In this document: positions 25,161-37,329 of the stretch, one piece after another
Position numbering within the stretch: position 1 is the stretch's first letter
How the letters are laid out: every line of letters begins with the position of its first letter
From: Hippophae tibetana
Lineage: Eukaryota > Streptophyta > Magnoliopsida > Rosales > Elaeagnaceae
Assembly (NCBI GenBank): GCA_037013495.1
Contig: CM072806.1
Location: 49,689,814-49,753,813, forward strand
DNA: 64,000 nt
Direction: 5' to 3'
Program-made: the position numbers and the translations under genes
The notes under the pieces: generated by a model
Seen by the model: only the letters and a program-made list of their open reading frames with translations
Databases searched by the model: none
What the model was told of the DNA's origin: nothing

Positions 25161-25838
25161 TATAGAGTAAGATGAAATGTAATGCACTCTATAAAAAAAG
25201 CAAAACTCACAACACAATTATCCCTCTAAAGAAAAAGAAAATAGAATTGAAAATAAGTTTGGGGGTATTGTGAAGTTAGAAATTAAAAAAAAAGTTGTGG
25301 AATAAAATAATATTAAAAGAATGAAAAGGGAGAGTGCACTAAAACATCAAGTAAATGTTCAATTGTAGTTAAAAAAGTGCAGGATGAACAAAAAGAAAGC
25401 TAAGGTGTGGAAAGAGCCTAAATGTCTTCATTTATTGATCCCTACCTATGCCGTACATTACAAGCATGTAAAATCCTTATTGATCTTTAGCTAAATGCAT
25501 ATTTATATTAGTGGAGAGGAATGTGAAAAATAGACTTATGAGACTTGATCTAAGATTGAATTAATTAGCATGCTCATATAGGTTGATTTCATAAGTGCAT
25601 TGAATGATATCATGTGTAGCACACACACACACAAATCAATTTTTCAAAAACCTTGCATATCCTTGTGTTGATGGAACATTGATTGATGAATATGTGAACC
25701 TCTTTGTCATAATATTATACGACTTTTGAATAGGATAGTTTTTGCTAAATATGCATGTATTTATATACTGGCCATATCATTTAATTTAATTAGACTTGGC
25801 TTTACTTGAGGACAAGCAAAGAGTTAAGTTTGAGGGTG

Positions 25839-27334
25839 TAATGACTCAATGAAAGTAGAGTCATCAATGTACTTTTTTACTTAATATTTACTTGTTTTAT
25901 TCAATAAATAGTATTTTAGGGTTAAAAATTAAAATATAAACTTTTTTACAAAAAAGGGATGCAAATATATTTTTTGGAATTGTTTTAGATTTTTTTATGA
26001 ATTTTTAACGCAAGACCACTCAGGAGTTGACTAGGTAAACTATACGGATCCCATTTTAGTAGAGAAGATGATTCATAGATCATCACATGTGAGGAACGAT
26101 GTAGTGCATCACCACATGTCATCACATTGTCATTTCGAGCTTACAGCGTGGTCAAACCATATCGTCGCATGTTATCATGTTATTTGTCACTACTTTCTAC
26201 CAACGTGCCACACCATCAGTTTCTGTGAATCATGTTGCACCAACTAATGCTGACTCAACAATGTTAACCCGAACTGGTCTCCTCTTGCCAAACATCGCGC
26301 TCTGATTCACCCTATAAATTCCACGTGTCATATGTCAAGTTTTTATTCACTAATGCTATTAATTTTGCTTGTTTTGATCTCAGCCCTTGATCTAAAAATG
26401 ATCTGACAGTCTAGATTCCATATGAGCTATATTTAACTCCCTAAACACTCCACAAACCCTAACAAGTCGTGATTAGCATAATTTTGATCAGGTTTTGGTG
26501 CTTAGAAGAGAAGAAAATATAGAAAAATTCAAAAAGTGATTCAATTTTGGTGGATATTTTCAAGAGATTGATTGTATTTCTTCTTCTACTCTTTTCTTTA
26601 TCAAGTTTTATCTTTTTTTTATGAAAAATATGAGTTTTATGAATACAATTATATCTAGTTAATTTATTAATTTAAGGATCTTATGAACCCAATTTTCATC
26701 ATGTGATCATCTAATATTTTACCCCAATTATGATTTCAATTTAATTATATTATTTAATCTGACTTTTATGCTATTAATTTTTTTCCAAAAATTTATCTAT
26801 ATAGGCAATTAAATAGATTTGATAAAATTATTTAATTATTTCTTTGATTAAATAACATGCATAGTTTCTAGGTAGAGACACATGATATTTATGTGTGTGA
26901 TATATAATTGATGAACTTAATTAGAAGTATGAAATTCAATTGATATGAAAGTGTGATTAGGTTAATTACTATATGATATGTAGTTTATTTTAGAGAGGAA
27001 TACATGAAAGATTAGATTCAATTGATCATGTTATCAATTGATAATTATATTGAGGGATTTTAGTGATTCACATGTTTAGAAAATTGGGAGATTAAATACT
27101 CCTACATTTTTTCTCATATATCTTCCTAGTTATTAAATCTGATTTAATTAATTATTTTATTTACTTTTAGTTATTTTAATTTTGCTTCCTTAAAATATAA
27201 AACACAAAAAAATTGATTTTTATTTTTTTAGTATTAAAAATTAGTTTCTAATAAAATAATCTCCATGTTAATGATATTTTCTTAGCATTACATTACTTTT
27301 TGCGATACATATACTTGCATATTCATTGCATACA
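25839..27334 (+). repeat. 3' LTR of the plus-strand Athila-like element
   Basis: It follows the purine tract TTAAGTTTGAGGGTG and starts TAATGACTC, with the LTR-start motif GAAAGTAGAGTCATCAATG. It ends near TTGCATATTCATTGCATACA, matching the inner end of the minus-strand LTR at 40401. The exact last base is uncertain by a few bases. Confidence 0.75.
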
Positions 27335-27585
27335 CTTTGTGTGTGGCGATCATCTAACTATATTGGTTGTTTTATTGTGTGTTCCATTAAGCACATTATT
27401 TTCTACTTTAGCTGTGTTATTTTCTTAACGCACATTTATGAGGTCAACTTGGCTGAATTAGTAAAGAGCTCATGAAAAGATTTCATGGGTTGGTATCTCC
27501 ACCACTCATCTAAGTCCCAGTTATCTATTTGAGTCGAAAGAACAATTGGCCTTAGTGAAATTATTCCTACGTATGAGAATCATCA
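27335..27585 (+). other. Unidentified DNA with a weak tRNA-like (SINE-like) stretch
   Basis: This short piece lies between the Athila-like 3' LTR and the resumption of the chromovirus. At 27442-27500 the sequence has a D-arm/A-box-like TGGCTGAATTAGTAAAGAGC and a weak B-box-like GGTTGGTATCTCC, spaced about as in tRNA-derived SINE heads. The match is poor in the B-box and there is no poly-A or duplication to support a SINE, so this is a suggestion only. Confidence 0.25.
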
Positions 27586-30500
27586 TAAAGTTTGCAATGA
27601 TCATAGATGGAGGAGTTTCACCAATGAATCTAGCACTATGTTATTTGAAAAGTTAGGTTTTCCTACCTTGAAGTATCCTAAACCTTTTAAGTTACAATGG
27701 TTAAATGACTATGGGGAGGTTCGGGTGGCTAAACAAGTGTTAGTATATTTTTCTATTAGGAAGTATTCGATGAGATACTATATGATGCAATGCCTATACA
27801 ATTAGGGCACATCTTGTTGGTAGGCCTTGGCAATATGATAGAAGGGTTATGTATGATGGGTTTAAAAATAGATATACTCTTGTAAAGGATAAAGAATCCA
27901 TTACTCTTGTACCCCTTTCCCAAACAAGTTTATAAAGATCAGCTAAAAATGAGAAGAAAAAAGAAAAAAGAAAAAAAGAAAAAAGAGCATTGAAAAAGAA
28001 AAGAGTGAAAAAAAGGGTTGATTAAGACAAGTAAAAAAAGAGAGGGAAAAGATGTGAGTAAAGAAAAAGAATCAAAATAGAGAAAAAAAGAAACAAATGA
28101 CCTTTTACGATAGGGTAAGTTCTATCAAATGAGAGTTTCATTCTAATCGACCTCTATTGTTACTTTTGTACAAAAAGGCTTGCTTTTCTACTAATGATTT
28201 GAACCAATCTTTTCCCAATTGTTGTCTCTTTATTGCAAGAGTTTGATGATGTTTTCCCAAAAGAGATCCCTAGTGGGTTACCACCCATTAGAAGGATAGA
28301 GCACCAAATTGATTTTATTCTTTGAGCTTCAATTCCAAACTGACCATCCTGTAAGAGTAATCCTGATGAGACAAGCAAACTTCAAGAGCAAATTGAGAAG
28401 TTATTGGTTGATTATAAAGTATAGGAAAGCTTAAGCCTATATGTTATACCTGCGATAATAGTACCTAAGAAGGATGGGACATGGAGAATGTGTTGACTAT
28501 CACGTCATAAAAAACATTATGGTAAAGTATAGACATCATATTCCAAGCTTAGATGATATGTTGGATGAATTGCATGTCTCTTATATTTTTACCAAAATAT
28601 TTATAAAAAGTGTACCATCAGATTAGGATGAGAGAAGGTGATGAATGAAAAATCGTTTTTAAAGAAAAACATGTTTATATGAATGGTTGGTAATACTTTT
28701 TAGTCTAATTAATGCACTTAGCATATTTATGTGATTAATGAACCATATATTGCAACTGTTCCTAGGCATATTTGTTGTGTTTATTTTGATGATATTTTGA
28801 TTTGTAGTAAGAACTTAAATTAGCATGTTGAACATGTGCATTGTTGCTTTATGTTTTACAAAAATAAAAGTGGTATAACAACCTTAAAAAGTTAATTTAT
28901 TATATGGAAACATTTGTTTTTCTTAGTTATGTTATTAGTTCAACGAGAATTAAGGTAGATGAAAAAGGAGGTGAAGGCTACAAAGGAGTGACTTATACCC
29001 CAAATCAATTATGCAAGTTAAAAGTTTTCATAGTTTGGCTAGTACCACTCACTTAAATTATTAAAAATATTGTTGGTTTTAAATGGAATAAAGAATAGGA
29101 AATTTTTTCAATTTGATTGAAGAAAAGTTAAGTGATGCACAAGTTTTATCTTTACTAAATTTTTCTACTACCTTTGGAATTGAGTGTGATTCCCTGGGAA
29201 TAGATATATATGCTATTTTGATGCAAGAAAGGTATATTTACCATGAATCTTGAAAGCACTTTAAGAGTCAAGGTAAATTGAATAGAAGGCATGCCAAGTG
29301 GATGGAGTTCATTTAGATCTTTCCTTATGTGATCAAGTATAAAAAAGGTAAAGAAAACGTTGTAGTTGATTTATTATCAGAAGATATGCTTTACTTTCCA
29401 CTTTTAATGCTAAGTTGTTAGGATTTGAATACATTAAAGAATTGTGTATTAATGATTATGACGTTTCTAGTGTTTATGATGCTTGTGACAAAACTACTTT
29501 TATTAAGTTTTATGAATTAGATGGATATTTGTTTAGGGAGAATAAACTTTGTATACCTAATAGTTCTATGTATGATCTACTTGTTAAAAAAATCACATGA
29601 TGGAGGTTTAATGTGACATTTTGGTATTATAAAAAGACCCTAAAAATATTGCATGGATATTTCTTTTGGCCTAAAATGCAGTGTGACAGATAGAGTATGT
29701 TCTAGATGCATTACTTTTGAAAGGCTAAATCTAAGATATTTCCACATGGATTGTACACAGCTTTGTTTGTATCTAGTGAGTCGTAGATGGATATCTCTAT
29801 GGATTTTATATTAGCATTGTAGAGGTCAAGAAAGAGTAGATATTATATTTTCGTAGTTGGTGATAAATTGTTTAAGATGGCTCACTTCATTCCATGTCAT
29901 AAAACCAATAATTCAACTAACATAGTATATTTATCTTTTAGAGAGATTGTTAGTTATATGGGGTTCCAAAGAATATAATGTCTGACTGCAATGTCAAGTT
30001 CCTTAGTTATTTTTGGAAAACCTTATGGGCTAAATTATGGCCTAAACTATTTTTTTCAACTACTTGTCATCCAAAAAATGATGGAAAAAATAGGGTAGTA
30101 AATAAGACCTTGTCCACTTTGTTAAGGGAGGTAATTATAAAAAAAACTTAAAAGATTAGGAAGATTTCTTATTGTTTATTGAGTTTACTTATAATAAAAG
30201 TGTGCATTCAATTACTAGTTATTCATCTTTTGAAATTTTTTATGGTTTTAATCCACTAACTCCTTTGAATTTGCTACCATTGCCTATTAATGAGAAGATT
30301 AGCTTAGATGGGAAAAGGAAAGAAGATATAGTGAGAAAGCATCATGAAAGTATGTGCCAACACATTGAGAGAGAAAATGAGCAGTATGCAAAGAAAACCA
30401 ACAAAGGTTGAAGAAGAATTGTATTTATATTGGGAGATTGGGTTTAGGTACACTTGTGGAAGGAAAGGTTCCTATAACGTTAGAATTCCAGCTTGCAATG

Positions 30501-30668
30501 TCTAGGGGATGGTCCATTTCAATTCCTAGAAAGATTAAATGACAATGCATACAAGTTGGACCTTTTAAGTGATTATAACATTAGTGCTTCATTTAATGTT
30601 TCTAATTTATCTAATTTTGATTATATAGGTAATGATTCAAGGTTGAATTCTTTTGAGAAGAAGGACAA
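27586..30668 (+). pseudogene. Chromovirus pol region: protease, RT, RNase H, integrase (fossil)
   Basis: The sequence resumes with the protease (MIIDGGVS-like near 27600, then AGHILLVGLGN-like near 27800). Reverse transcriptase peptides follow from about 28240 (FPKEIPSGLPPIRRIEHQID) to the YFDDILICS motif near 28780. RNase H-like sequence lies at about 29080-29380. Zinc-finger and integrase-core sequence lies at about 29570-30150, integrase C-terminal sequence at 30172-30410, and a tail with FNVSNLSNFDYIGNDSR near 30595-30640 just before the 3' LTR. It is broken by many changes. Confidence 0.82.
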
Positions 30669-31484
30669 TGAAGGGAATCAAGAGCCCTTATAAATACCAA
30701 GTGGACCAATAACAATATTAAAGACTAAGAAGCTTAAAGAAGCATTAAATGGGATGATTCAAGAGCTATGAATTGATGCATATAAGAGGCCACCAAGAAG
30801 AGTCCAAGAAAGGCTCAATACTGATCTATGAAATAAGAGCTATTGATGGAGTTATACATATGGACCAAGACTAAATAGTCATGCATTAATTGCCCACACC
30901 ATGTCGTGGGCTACTATAGTCCAAGAATTAGTTTAAACTACTTAATCCAATTTCTCTATATTTTAACTCTTTAATAGATTTGCTAATTACTTTTAGGTCC
31001 TTATTTAATGTCAATTAGACTACCTACACATGGAAGTGTTAATTAAATTATTCTCAGCCAAAATCAATATTTTAATTAGGTTTCCTTTTTCATTACGTTT
31101 CCATTTTTTAGTGCTAATCTCATTAAGGTTTTAATGAGTAAGTTATTAGGGTTTTTTTTATGTGAGCCTAGATATACCCATAATGTTGTATGGCCAAATA
31201 TAGCTTGAATATTATACGAGAGAAATGAATTTTAAGTGTTACACTTAGTTCTTTTATTCCTAACATAAATCAAAGAGCCAGAAAAGAGTTGGTTTCCTTT
31301 GTGGCATCTTTTATACCAAGCTTCTTAGCTCTTTTATATCCATTGGGTCAAGATTCAACCAAATATGCATTTCTTAGCTTTCTTTTGGTCTCTAGCCTGA
31401 TTGTGGGTTCTTGGTCCATACTCTTACAGTTTTCAATCATAGGTTAACCGTAGGTTACAAGATCCAATCTTTGGGTTCACAACA
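30669..31484 (+). repeat. 3' LTR of the chromovirus
   Basis: It begins TGAAGGGAATCAAGAGCC and ends TTGGGTTCACAACA, followed directly by the target duplication CAAAA. It is the uninterrupted partner of the split 5' LTR. A purine-rich tract (GAGAAGAAGGACAA) precedes it. Confidence 0.85.
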
Positions 31485-31489
31485 CAAAA

Positions 31490-32228
31490 TGTAGTTGACC
31501 CAATGTCTATGTTATTATTTTCTATTGCCAAAGATTTCCCTATTAGGTACCTTGGGTCATTGGTTCATAACTGGTCATTCCTTCCAATTTCTTCACCAAG
31601 AGGCAACCTTATGTCGACTCATTTTTTATTGTGAAAGACCTTATCATCTTCGGTTGTGCCTGCTCATCAAAACTTTAGGTTTTATCTAATGATCTTCAAT
31701 TGTATGCACACATTTCAGGTCGGATGATTATTTTGGATAAATATTTTATTTATTTGGAAAAGAGTTGCTTATTCCAATGTTTCCTTACTCTATAAAAATA
31801 AATTGGATCCATACTGGGAGCTCATCTATGTCCTACTTATGTGTCACTCTTTCTCAAGGGACTAAAAAGTGTTGGTTTCAAGGATTAGATGATAAAATCC
31901 GTACAAGATCGAAGCATGAAAATGGCTCACACTCTCTCTAACAATGCATAGATGCTTAATTTCTTCGCTCATTCAAAGTATGTTAATTCACTCCATTCAT
32001 TTTTATAAATGGCTAAAATTAGTCTTGGATGGTCTAACAACTACCATTAGTAATTTCTTCTTGTTCAGAAAGATAGATAAACTTAAAGTGATCCAGGTTT
32101 CTCGGAGAGATTGATGTCACCCTTTACAAGAAGAAGGTCTCAGATAACGAGACCCTGGTCTTTTAAATGAGGCTATGTTAAGAAATTTTGCTCGGCAAAT
32201 TATCACAAGAAACTTGATTGAACACTAG
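31490..32228 (+). mobile_element. Decayed L1-type LINE fragment
   Basis: Plus-strand frames show scraps typical of the end of plant L1 reverse transcriptase and the region after it: FPIRYLG near 31537, SNNYH...FLLVQK near 32030-32075, and EEGL..RDPGLLNEAMLR near 32130-32180 (family pattern EGGLGLRD..LNKALL). Several stops interrupt these frames. It is cut on the left by the chromovirus insertion and on the right by the LTR at 32230. No poly-A tail is seen. Confidence 0.45.
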
Positions 32229-32229
32229 T

Positions 32230-33752
32230 TGTGTTCAATGAATACTGATGGCAGTTGTTAATAATAATAATAAGAAGAATAAATCGTTAACACCAAAATT
32301 ATGTTATTAGAAATTAATTTTTAAAACAAAAAAAATAAAAATAATTTTTTTTGGTGTTTTTATAATTTAAGAATAAAAAATTAGAAGAATAAAAAATAAA
32401 TAACAATAATTAATTAAATCAGATTTAGTAACTAAGAATATATATAAGAAAATATCTATGAATACTTAATTCTCTAATTTTCTAAAATGTGAATCACAAA
32501 ACTTCTCTCAATATAATTATCAATCAATTATATGATCAATTGAATCTAATCTAGCATGTATTCATCTCTCAATTAAACTACACATCATATAGTAATTAAC
32601 CTAATCATAATCTCATGTCAATGAAATTGCATACTACTTATTAAGTTCATCAATTATGGATCATACATCTCTACTTAAAAACAATACATGTTATTTAATC
32701 AAGACAAACAATTAAATAATTCTCTCAAATCTATTTAATTACCTCTATAGATAAATTGTTTTCCAAACAAATAATAGCATATAAATCAGATTAAATAATA
32801 TAATTAAATTAAAATCATAATTGAGGTAAAACATTATATTCATCACATGTTGCAAATTGGGTTCATAAAATCCATAGATTAATAAATTAACTAGACATAA
32901 TTTTGTTCATGAAACTCATATTTTTTATGAAGAAAGACATAGAAATTGATAAAGAATGGAAAAGAAGAAGAAATACAATCAATCTTTTGAATTGAAGTAT
33001 TAATCTCCTCTTGAATCTCCACCAAAATTATATCTCCTTTTAATTATTTCTATATTTTTCTCTCTTCTTGGCTCTAAACATTTATAAACATTATGTTAAT
33101 TTTGACTCATTAGGGTTTATGGGGTAATTAGGGGGTTAAATATAGATTAGGTGGAATCTAGACCATCATATCAACTTCAGATCAAAGACTAAGATCAAAA
33201 AAGGAAAAATTAACAACGCCAACCAATAGAATAGTGACACGTTACACGTGGTATTCATTGGGAAAATTAATGAGCAACACATTGAAAAGTAGACTAGTCT
33301 TGATCAACGAAACCTGAGTCAATGCTAGATGCCACAACATGATTCACAGTTACGGATGGCATGTTGCACGGGTGGAATGAATTGATAAATCAGGGAAAGC
33401 AGCATGGTGAGAGCGTTGACCAATCACCAAACTAGGATAAAACATTTTACTGACACATGGCATGGTGCTGCATCATTGGGAACATGTGGCAGCACGTGGC
33501 CTTCTCCAATTGTATGGCATCCACGTGGCTTACTTCCTTGCTTGTGTGATGTATACATGGTAGCTTCTAATTGGTCATGCATTACAAATTCATAAAAAAT
33601 TATAATTTTTTTCCAAAAGTTATATTTTCATCCCTTTTCACAAGAAAGTTCATGTTTTATATTTTCAAATCCAAAAATACTACTTATTGAATAAAACGAA
33701 CAAATATTAAGTAAAAAAAGGCATTGATGACTCTAATCTCATCGAGTCATCA
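32230..33752 (-). repeat. Athila-like LTR, minus strand
   Basis: On the minus strand it starts TGATGACTCGATGAGATTAG at 33752, right after a purine tract, and ends at 32230 (TG on the plus strand, followed by TGTTCAATGAATAC). It is about 1.52 kb and aligns with 25839-27334 in the opposite orientation. Confidence 0.78.
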
Positions 33753-34711
33753 TATTCTCAAATTTAACTCTTTGCTTGTCCTCAAGTAAAAACAAGTCTA
33801 ACTAAATAAAATAATATGGGCAGTATATTTATATCTATATATATATTAATACATACATATTTAGCAAAAATTATCCCCCTCAAAATTCGTACAATTCTAT
33901 GACAAGGAGATTCACATATTCATCAATTAACATTCCATCAATACAATGCACTCATGAAATCAACCTATATGAGCATGCTATTCAATTCAATCTTAGAGAA
34001 AACTCATAAGTCTATTTTTCACATCCCTTTTCACTAATATAAAAATGTATTTAGCTAAAGATCAATAAAGACTTATATGATTGTAATGTAAGGATTAGGT
34101 GGGGGTCGATAAATGAAGACGTTTAAGTTGTTTCTACACATTAGCTTTCTTTTTATTCATCGTGCAATTTTTAACTACAATTGAGCTTTAACTTAATATT
34201 TTTGTGCACCATCTCTTATCATTATTTTCATATTCTTTTATTCCACATTTTTTTATATAACTTCACAACACCCTTAACTTACTTTCAATTTCATTTTCTT
34301 TTTTTTTAAGAGGGATAACTTTGTTGAGTTTTTCTTTTTCTTCTTTTTTATAGGGGGCATTACATTTCACCTAACTCTATACCATAACATATGATTGTAT
34401 TTTTTCTTTTCATACAAGCTAAAGGTGCAAGGGTAAAGGTAATCCTTATTGGTAAGGCATAAAATATAGTTTAAAGATAAGAAATGTTCTTTGTTAGGCT
34501 CAAGTGGGTAACTAAAGATATTAACAATGGTTAGCTTGAAAGGCTCAATCGATCCAAATAAGTTTTAAATTATTTCTCTTATTAAATACTATTTAGAATT
34601 TCGCCTCAAGGGATGATCAAATAGAATCTAAAACATGGTATATCCAATCAGCTCGCATAACTCACTACAAATTTCCTCTTAATAAGAACACCAAAATCAA
34701 TCATGAACATA
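33753..34711 (-). repeat. Second copy of the Athila-like 3' non-coding region
   Basis: This segment repeats 35682-36680 in the same order. Both begin beside an LTR start with TTTGCTTGTCCTCAAGTAAA and proceed through the CAATGCACTCATGAAATCAA stretch to CACCAAAA..AATCATGAAC. No coding frame is present. Confidence 0.75.
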
Positions 34712-35681
34712 TGTGTGTTATTTAATCAATACAAACAATTAAATAATTTTCTCAAATCTATTTAATTGCTTCTATAGATAATTTTTTGGCCAAACAATTA
34801 ATAACATATACAAATCATATTAAATAATATAATTAAATTATAATTATAATTGAGATAAAATATTAAATCATCACATGGTGAAAATTGGGTTCATAAGATC
34901 CCTAGATTAATAAATTAACTACACATAATTGTATTCATAATGTTCATATTTTTCGTAAAGAAAGACATAAATATTGATAAAGAAAAGAGTAGAAGAAGAA
35001 ATACAATCAATCTCTTGAATTGTAGAATTAATCTCCTCTTTAATCTCCACCAAAATTGTGTGCTCATGTATGATCTGGACCGTCATATCAACTTCAGATC
35101 AAGTGCTATGATTAAAATAAGCAAAAGTGATAGCTCTAACTAATCACAACGTGACACATGGCATCAGAAATTTACTGGGCGAATCAGGGAGTAATGCGTG
35201 GTAGGGGAGGTCGATTAGAGGCAACGCTTGTTGAGTAAGCGACACGTGGTATGATGTGATTTGTGGAAACGGATGGCATGGTACAAGGGTGGAATGCGCA
35301 GAGCAATGAATTTACGACACATGGCATGACGCGTTAACTATTGTCCGAACTTGGATTGAACGTCTTGTTGACACGTGGTATGTGTTTCGTCATCCTCACG
35401 CGCGGTGTAACGTGATTCGCTATCATTGCTTGCATGGCATCTGCATGGATTACATAGTCATCTCCCTTTCTTTCTTGACTGGACACATGACAGCCCCTGA
35501 TTGGTTTTATGTTAAAAAATTATAAAAATTTATAAAAATTCCAAAAATTATATTTTCACCCCTTTTCACTAAAACTTTTATATTTTAATATTTTTTGCCA
35601 TAAAAATACTATTTATTGAATAAAAAAAGTAAATATTAAGTAAAAAATTGCACTAATAACTCTACTTTCATAGAATCATCA
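34712..35681 (-). repeat. Partial Athila-like LTR, minus strand
   Basis: It starts on the minus strand at 35681 with TGATGATTCTATGAAAGTAG after the tract AGTTAAGTTTGGGTGTA. It covers about two thirds of the LTR, then joins the repeated 3' region. Confidence 0.75.
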
Positions 35682-37329
35682 TACACCCAAACTTAACTAT
35701 TTGCTTGTCCTCAAGTAAAACCAAGTATAACTAAATAAAATAACTTGGGTAGTACATTCATAAGTATACTTCTATTAGTATATGCATATTTCACAAAAAA
35801 CTATCCCTCTTAAAATTCGTACAATTCTAGGATAAAGAGGTTCACAAGGTTTTTGAAAAATTGATTCGTGTATGTGTGCTGCATATGATATCATCCAATG
35901 CACTCATGAAATCAACCTATATGAGCATACTAATCAACTCAATCTTAGAACAAGTCTCATAAGTCTATTTTTCACATCCATATCCACTAATATAAATATG
36001 CACTTAGCTCAAGATAAATATGAACTTTACATGGTTGTAATGTAAGGCTTAGGTAGGGGTCGATAAATGAAGACATTTTAGGCTCTTTTCACACCTTAGC
36101 TTTTTTTCATCGTACAATTTTTAATTGCAATTAAGCTTATACTTGATATTTTAGTGCACCATTTTTGACATTCCTTTCTTATTTTTTCACATCTTTTTTT
36201 GTTTTATTTTTCTTTTTATTTTTTCTAACTTCACAACACCCCCAAACTTGTTTTCAATTCTTTTTTTTTCTTTAGAGAGACAATTGTGCTGTGATTTTTT
36301 CTTTTTCTTTCTTTTTTTCTCTATTTTTTTTATTTATAGGATGCTTTAAATTTCACCTTACTCTACAGCATAACACATGATTGCATTTTTTTTACAAGCT
36401 AAAGGTGCAAGGATAAAGGTAATATTTATTAGTTAGGCACTAAATGTTGTGGCTTAAAGATATGAAAGGATCTATGTTAAGTACAAATGAGTGACTAAAG
36501 ATAATAACAATGGTTAGCTTGAAAGGCTCAACTGATCCAAATAAGGCCTAAATCATTTCTCTTGCTAAATACTACTTAGGATTTTTCCCTCAAGGGATTA
36601 TCAAATAGATTCGAAAACTTGGTATATCTCATCAACTCACACAACTCACTACAAATTCTCTCTCAATAAGAACACCAAAAAAATCATGAACTTGTGAATT
36701 AGAATTTGAGTCAATCCAATCAAAACTAGCAAGCATATCACATGATTAATGTAAATATCTTAACAAATATGTTACATTCCATATCCTAGTCATGGCAACC
36801 AATTTTTATCATTGAGTTTATATGTTTCATATCAAGTATGCATGCATTTAATTTCCATATATTTATCAAATTTTTCCCAAATCATGTTTAAAATATCCTA
36901 CGAATTAAAAAAATATTCCCTAAAAATTAAAAATGCATACTAAATACTAAAGTAGAGAATGAAGTTCCCTCCCCCAAAATTAAATTACACATTGTCCTCA
37001 ATGCACATATAAATATGTAAAGGTAAAAGAAAAGAAAAATCCCTTAATCATGGCACACCACATTTGTCATTAAAATGCTCATTCTTCTTGCTCCATTGCT
37101 CTCCACATCTATTCACCTACAAAACAAAAATAATAAAAATATAAATAAAATAATGTTGGTTTACCTCCCAATCAGCATCACGTTTAATGTCCTTGAATAG
37201 ACATTCATATCAAGTCCTAAGGCACATCCCATTGTATCCATTTACTTTTGAGTTTGCCTGGAAACAACTTGAGTCTTGATTTGTTCAATAATACTTTATG
37301 TTTTGTCTCACAAACACCGTGCTCAATTC
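35682..37329 (-). other. Athila-like 3' non-coding region
   Basis: No open frame of note was found. In some Athila elements this position holds an env-like gene; I see none here. Near 37190-37330 the sequence matches the integrase-end remnant of the plus-strand copy (20320-20500). Confidence 0.65.

Larger units (their letters stand above)
15624..27334 (+). mobile_element. Athila-like Ty3/gypsy element, plus strand, fossil
   Basis: Parts in order: a duplicated 5' LTR region (15624-17883), gag frames (about 17884-18840), protease (about 19500-19810), a short remnant of the end of integrase (near 20320-20460), 3' non-coding DNA, a purine tract (TTAAGTTTGAGGGTG, 25824-25838) and the 3' LTR (25839-27334). 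No reverse transcriptase or RNase H was recognised. Its gag and protease are close to those of the minus-strand copy at 37330-39865. A solo LTR (21315-25160) is inserted in the 3' region. It is broken by many changes (more than ten). LTR copies are visibly diverged (roughly 80-88 percent by eye), so it is old. No target duplication was identified. Confidence 0.8.
1334..31484 (+). mobile_element. Old Ty3/gypsy chromovirus (CRM-like), host of nested insertions
   Basis: The element is bounded by LTRs with a perfect 5-bp target duplication, CAAAA, at 1329-1333 and 31485-31489. The 5' LTR is in two pieces (1334-1356 and about 10669-11441) because CACTA-1 inserted into it. The 3' LTR is 30669-31484. 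A tRNA-iMet-like primer site follows the 5' LTR. A gag region ends near 13916, and the protease resumes near 27586, followed by reverse transcriptase, RNase H and integrase. The end of the polyprotein appears to run into the 3' LTR, a known habit of the CRM clade, so CRM is my tentative assignment. By eye the two LTRs are only about 80 percent identical, so the insertion is old. The element is broken by well over ten changes and cannot code. Confidence 0.85.
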
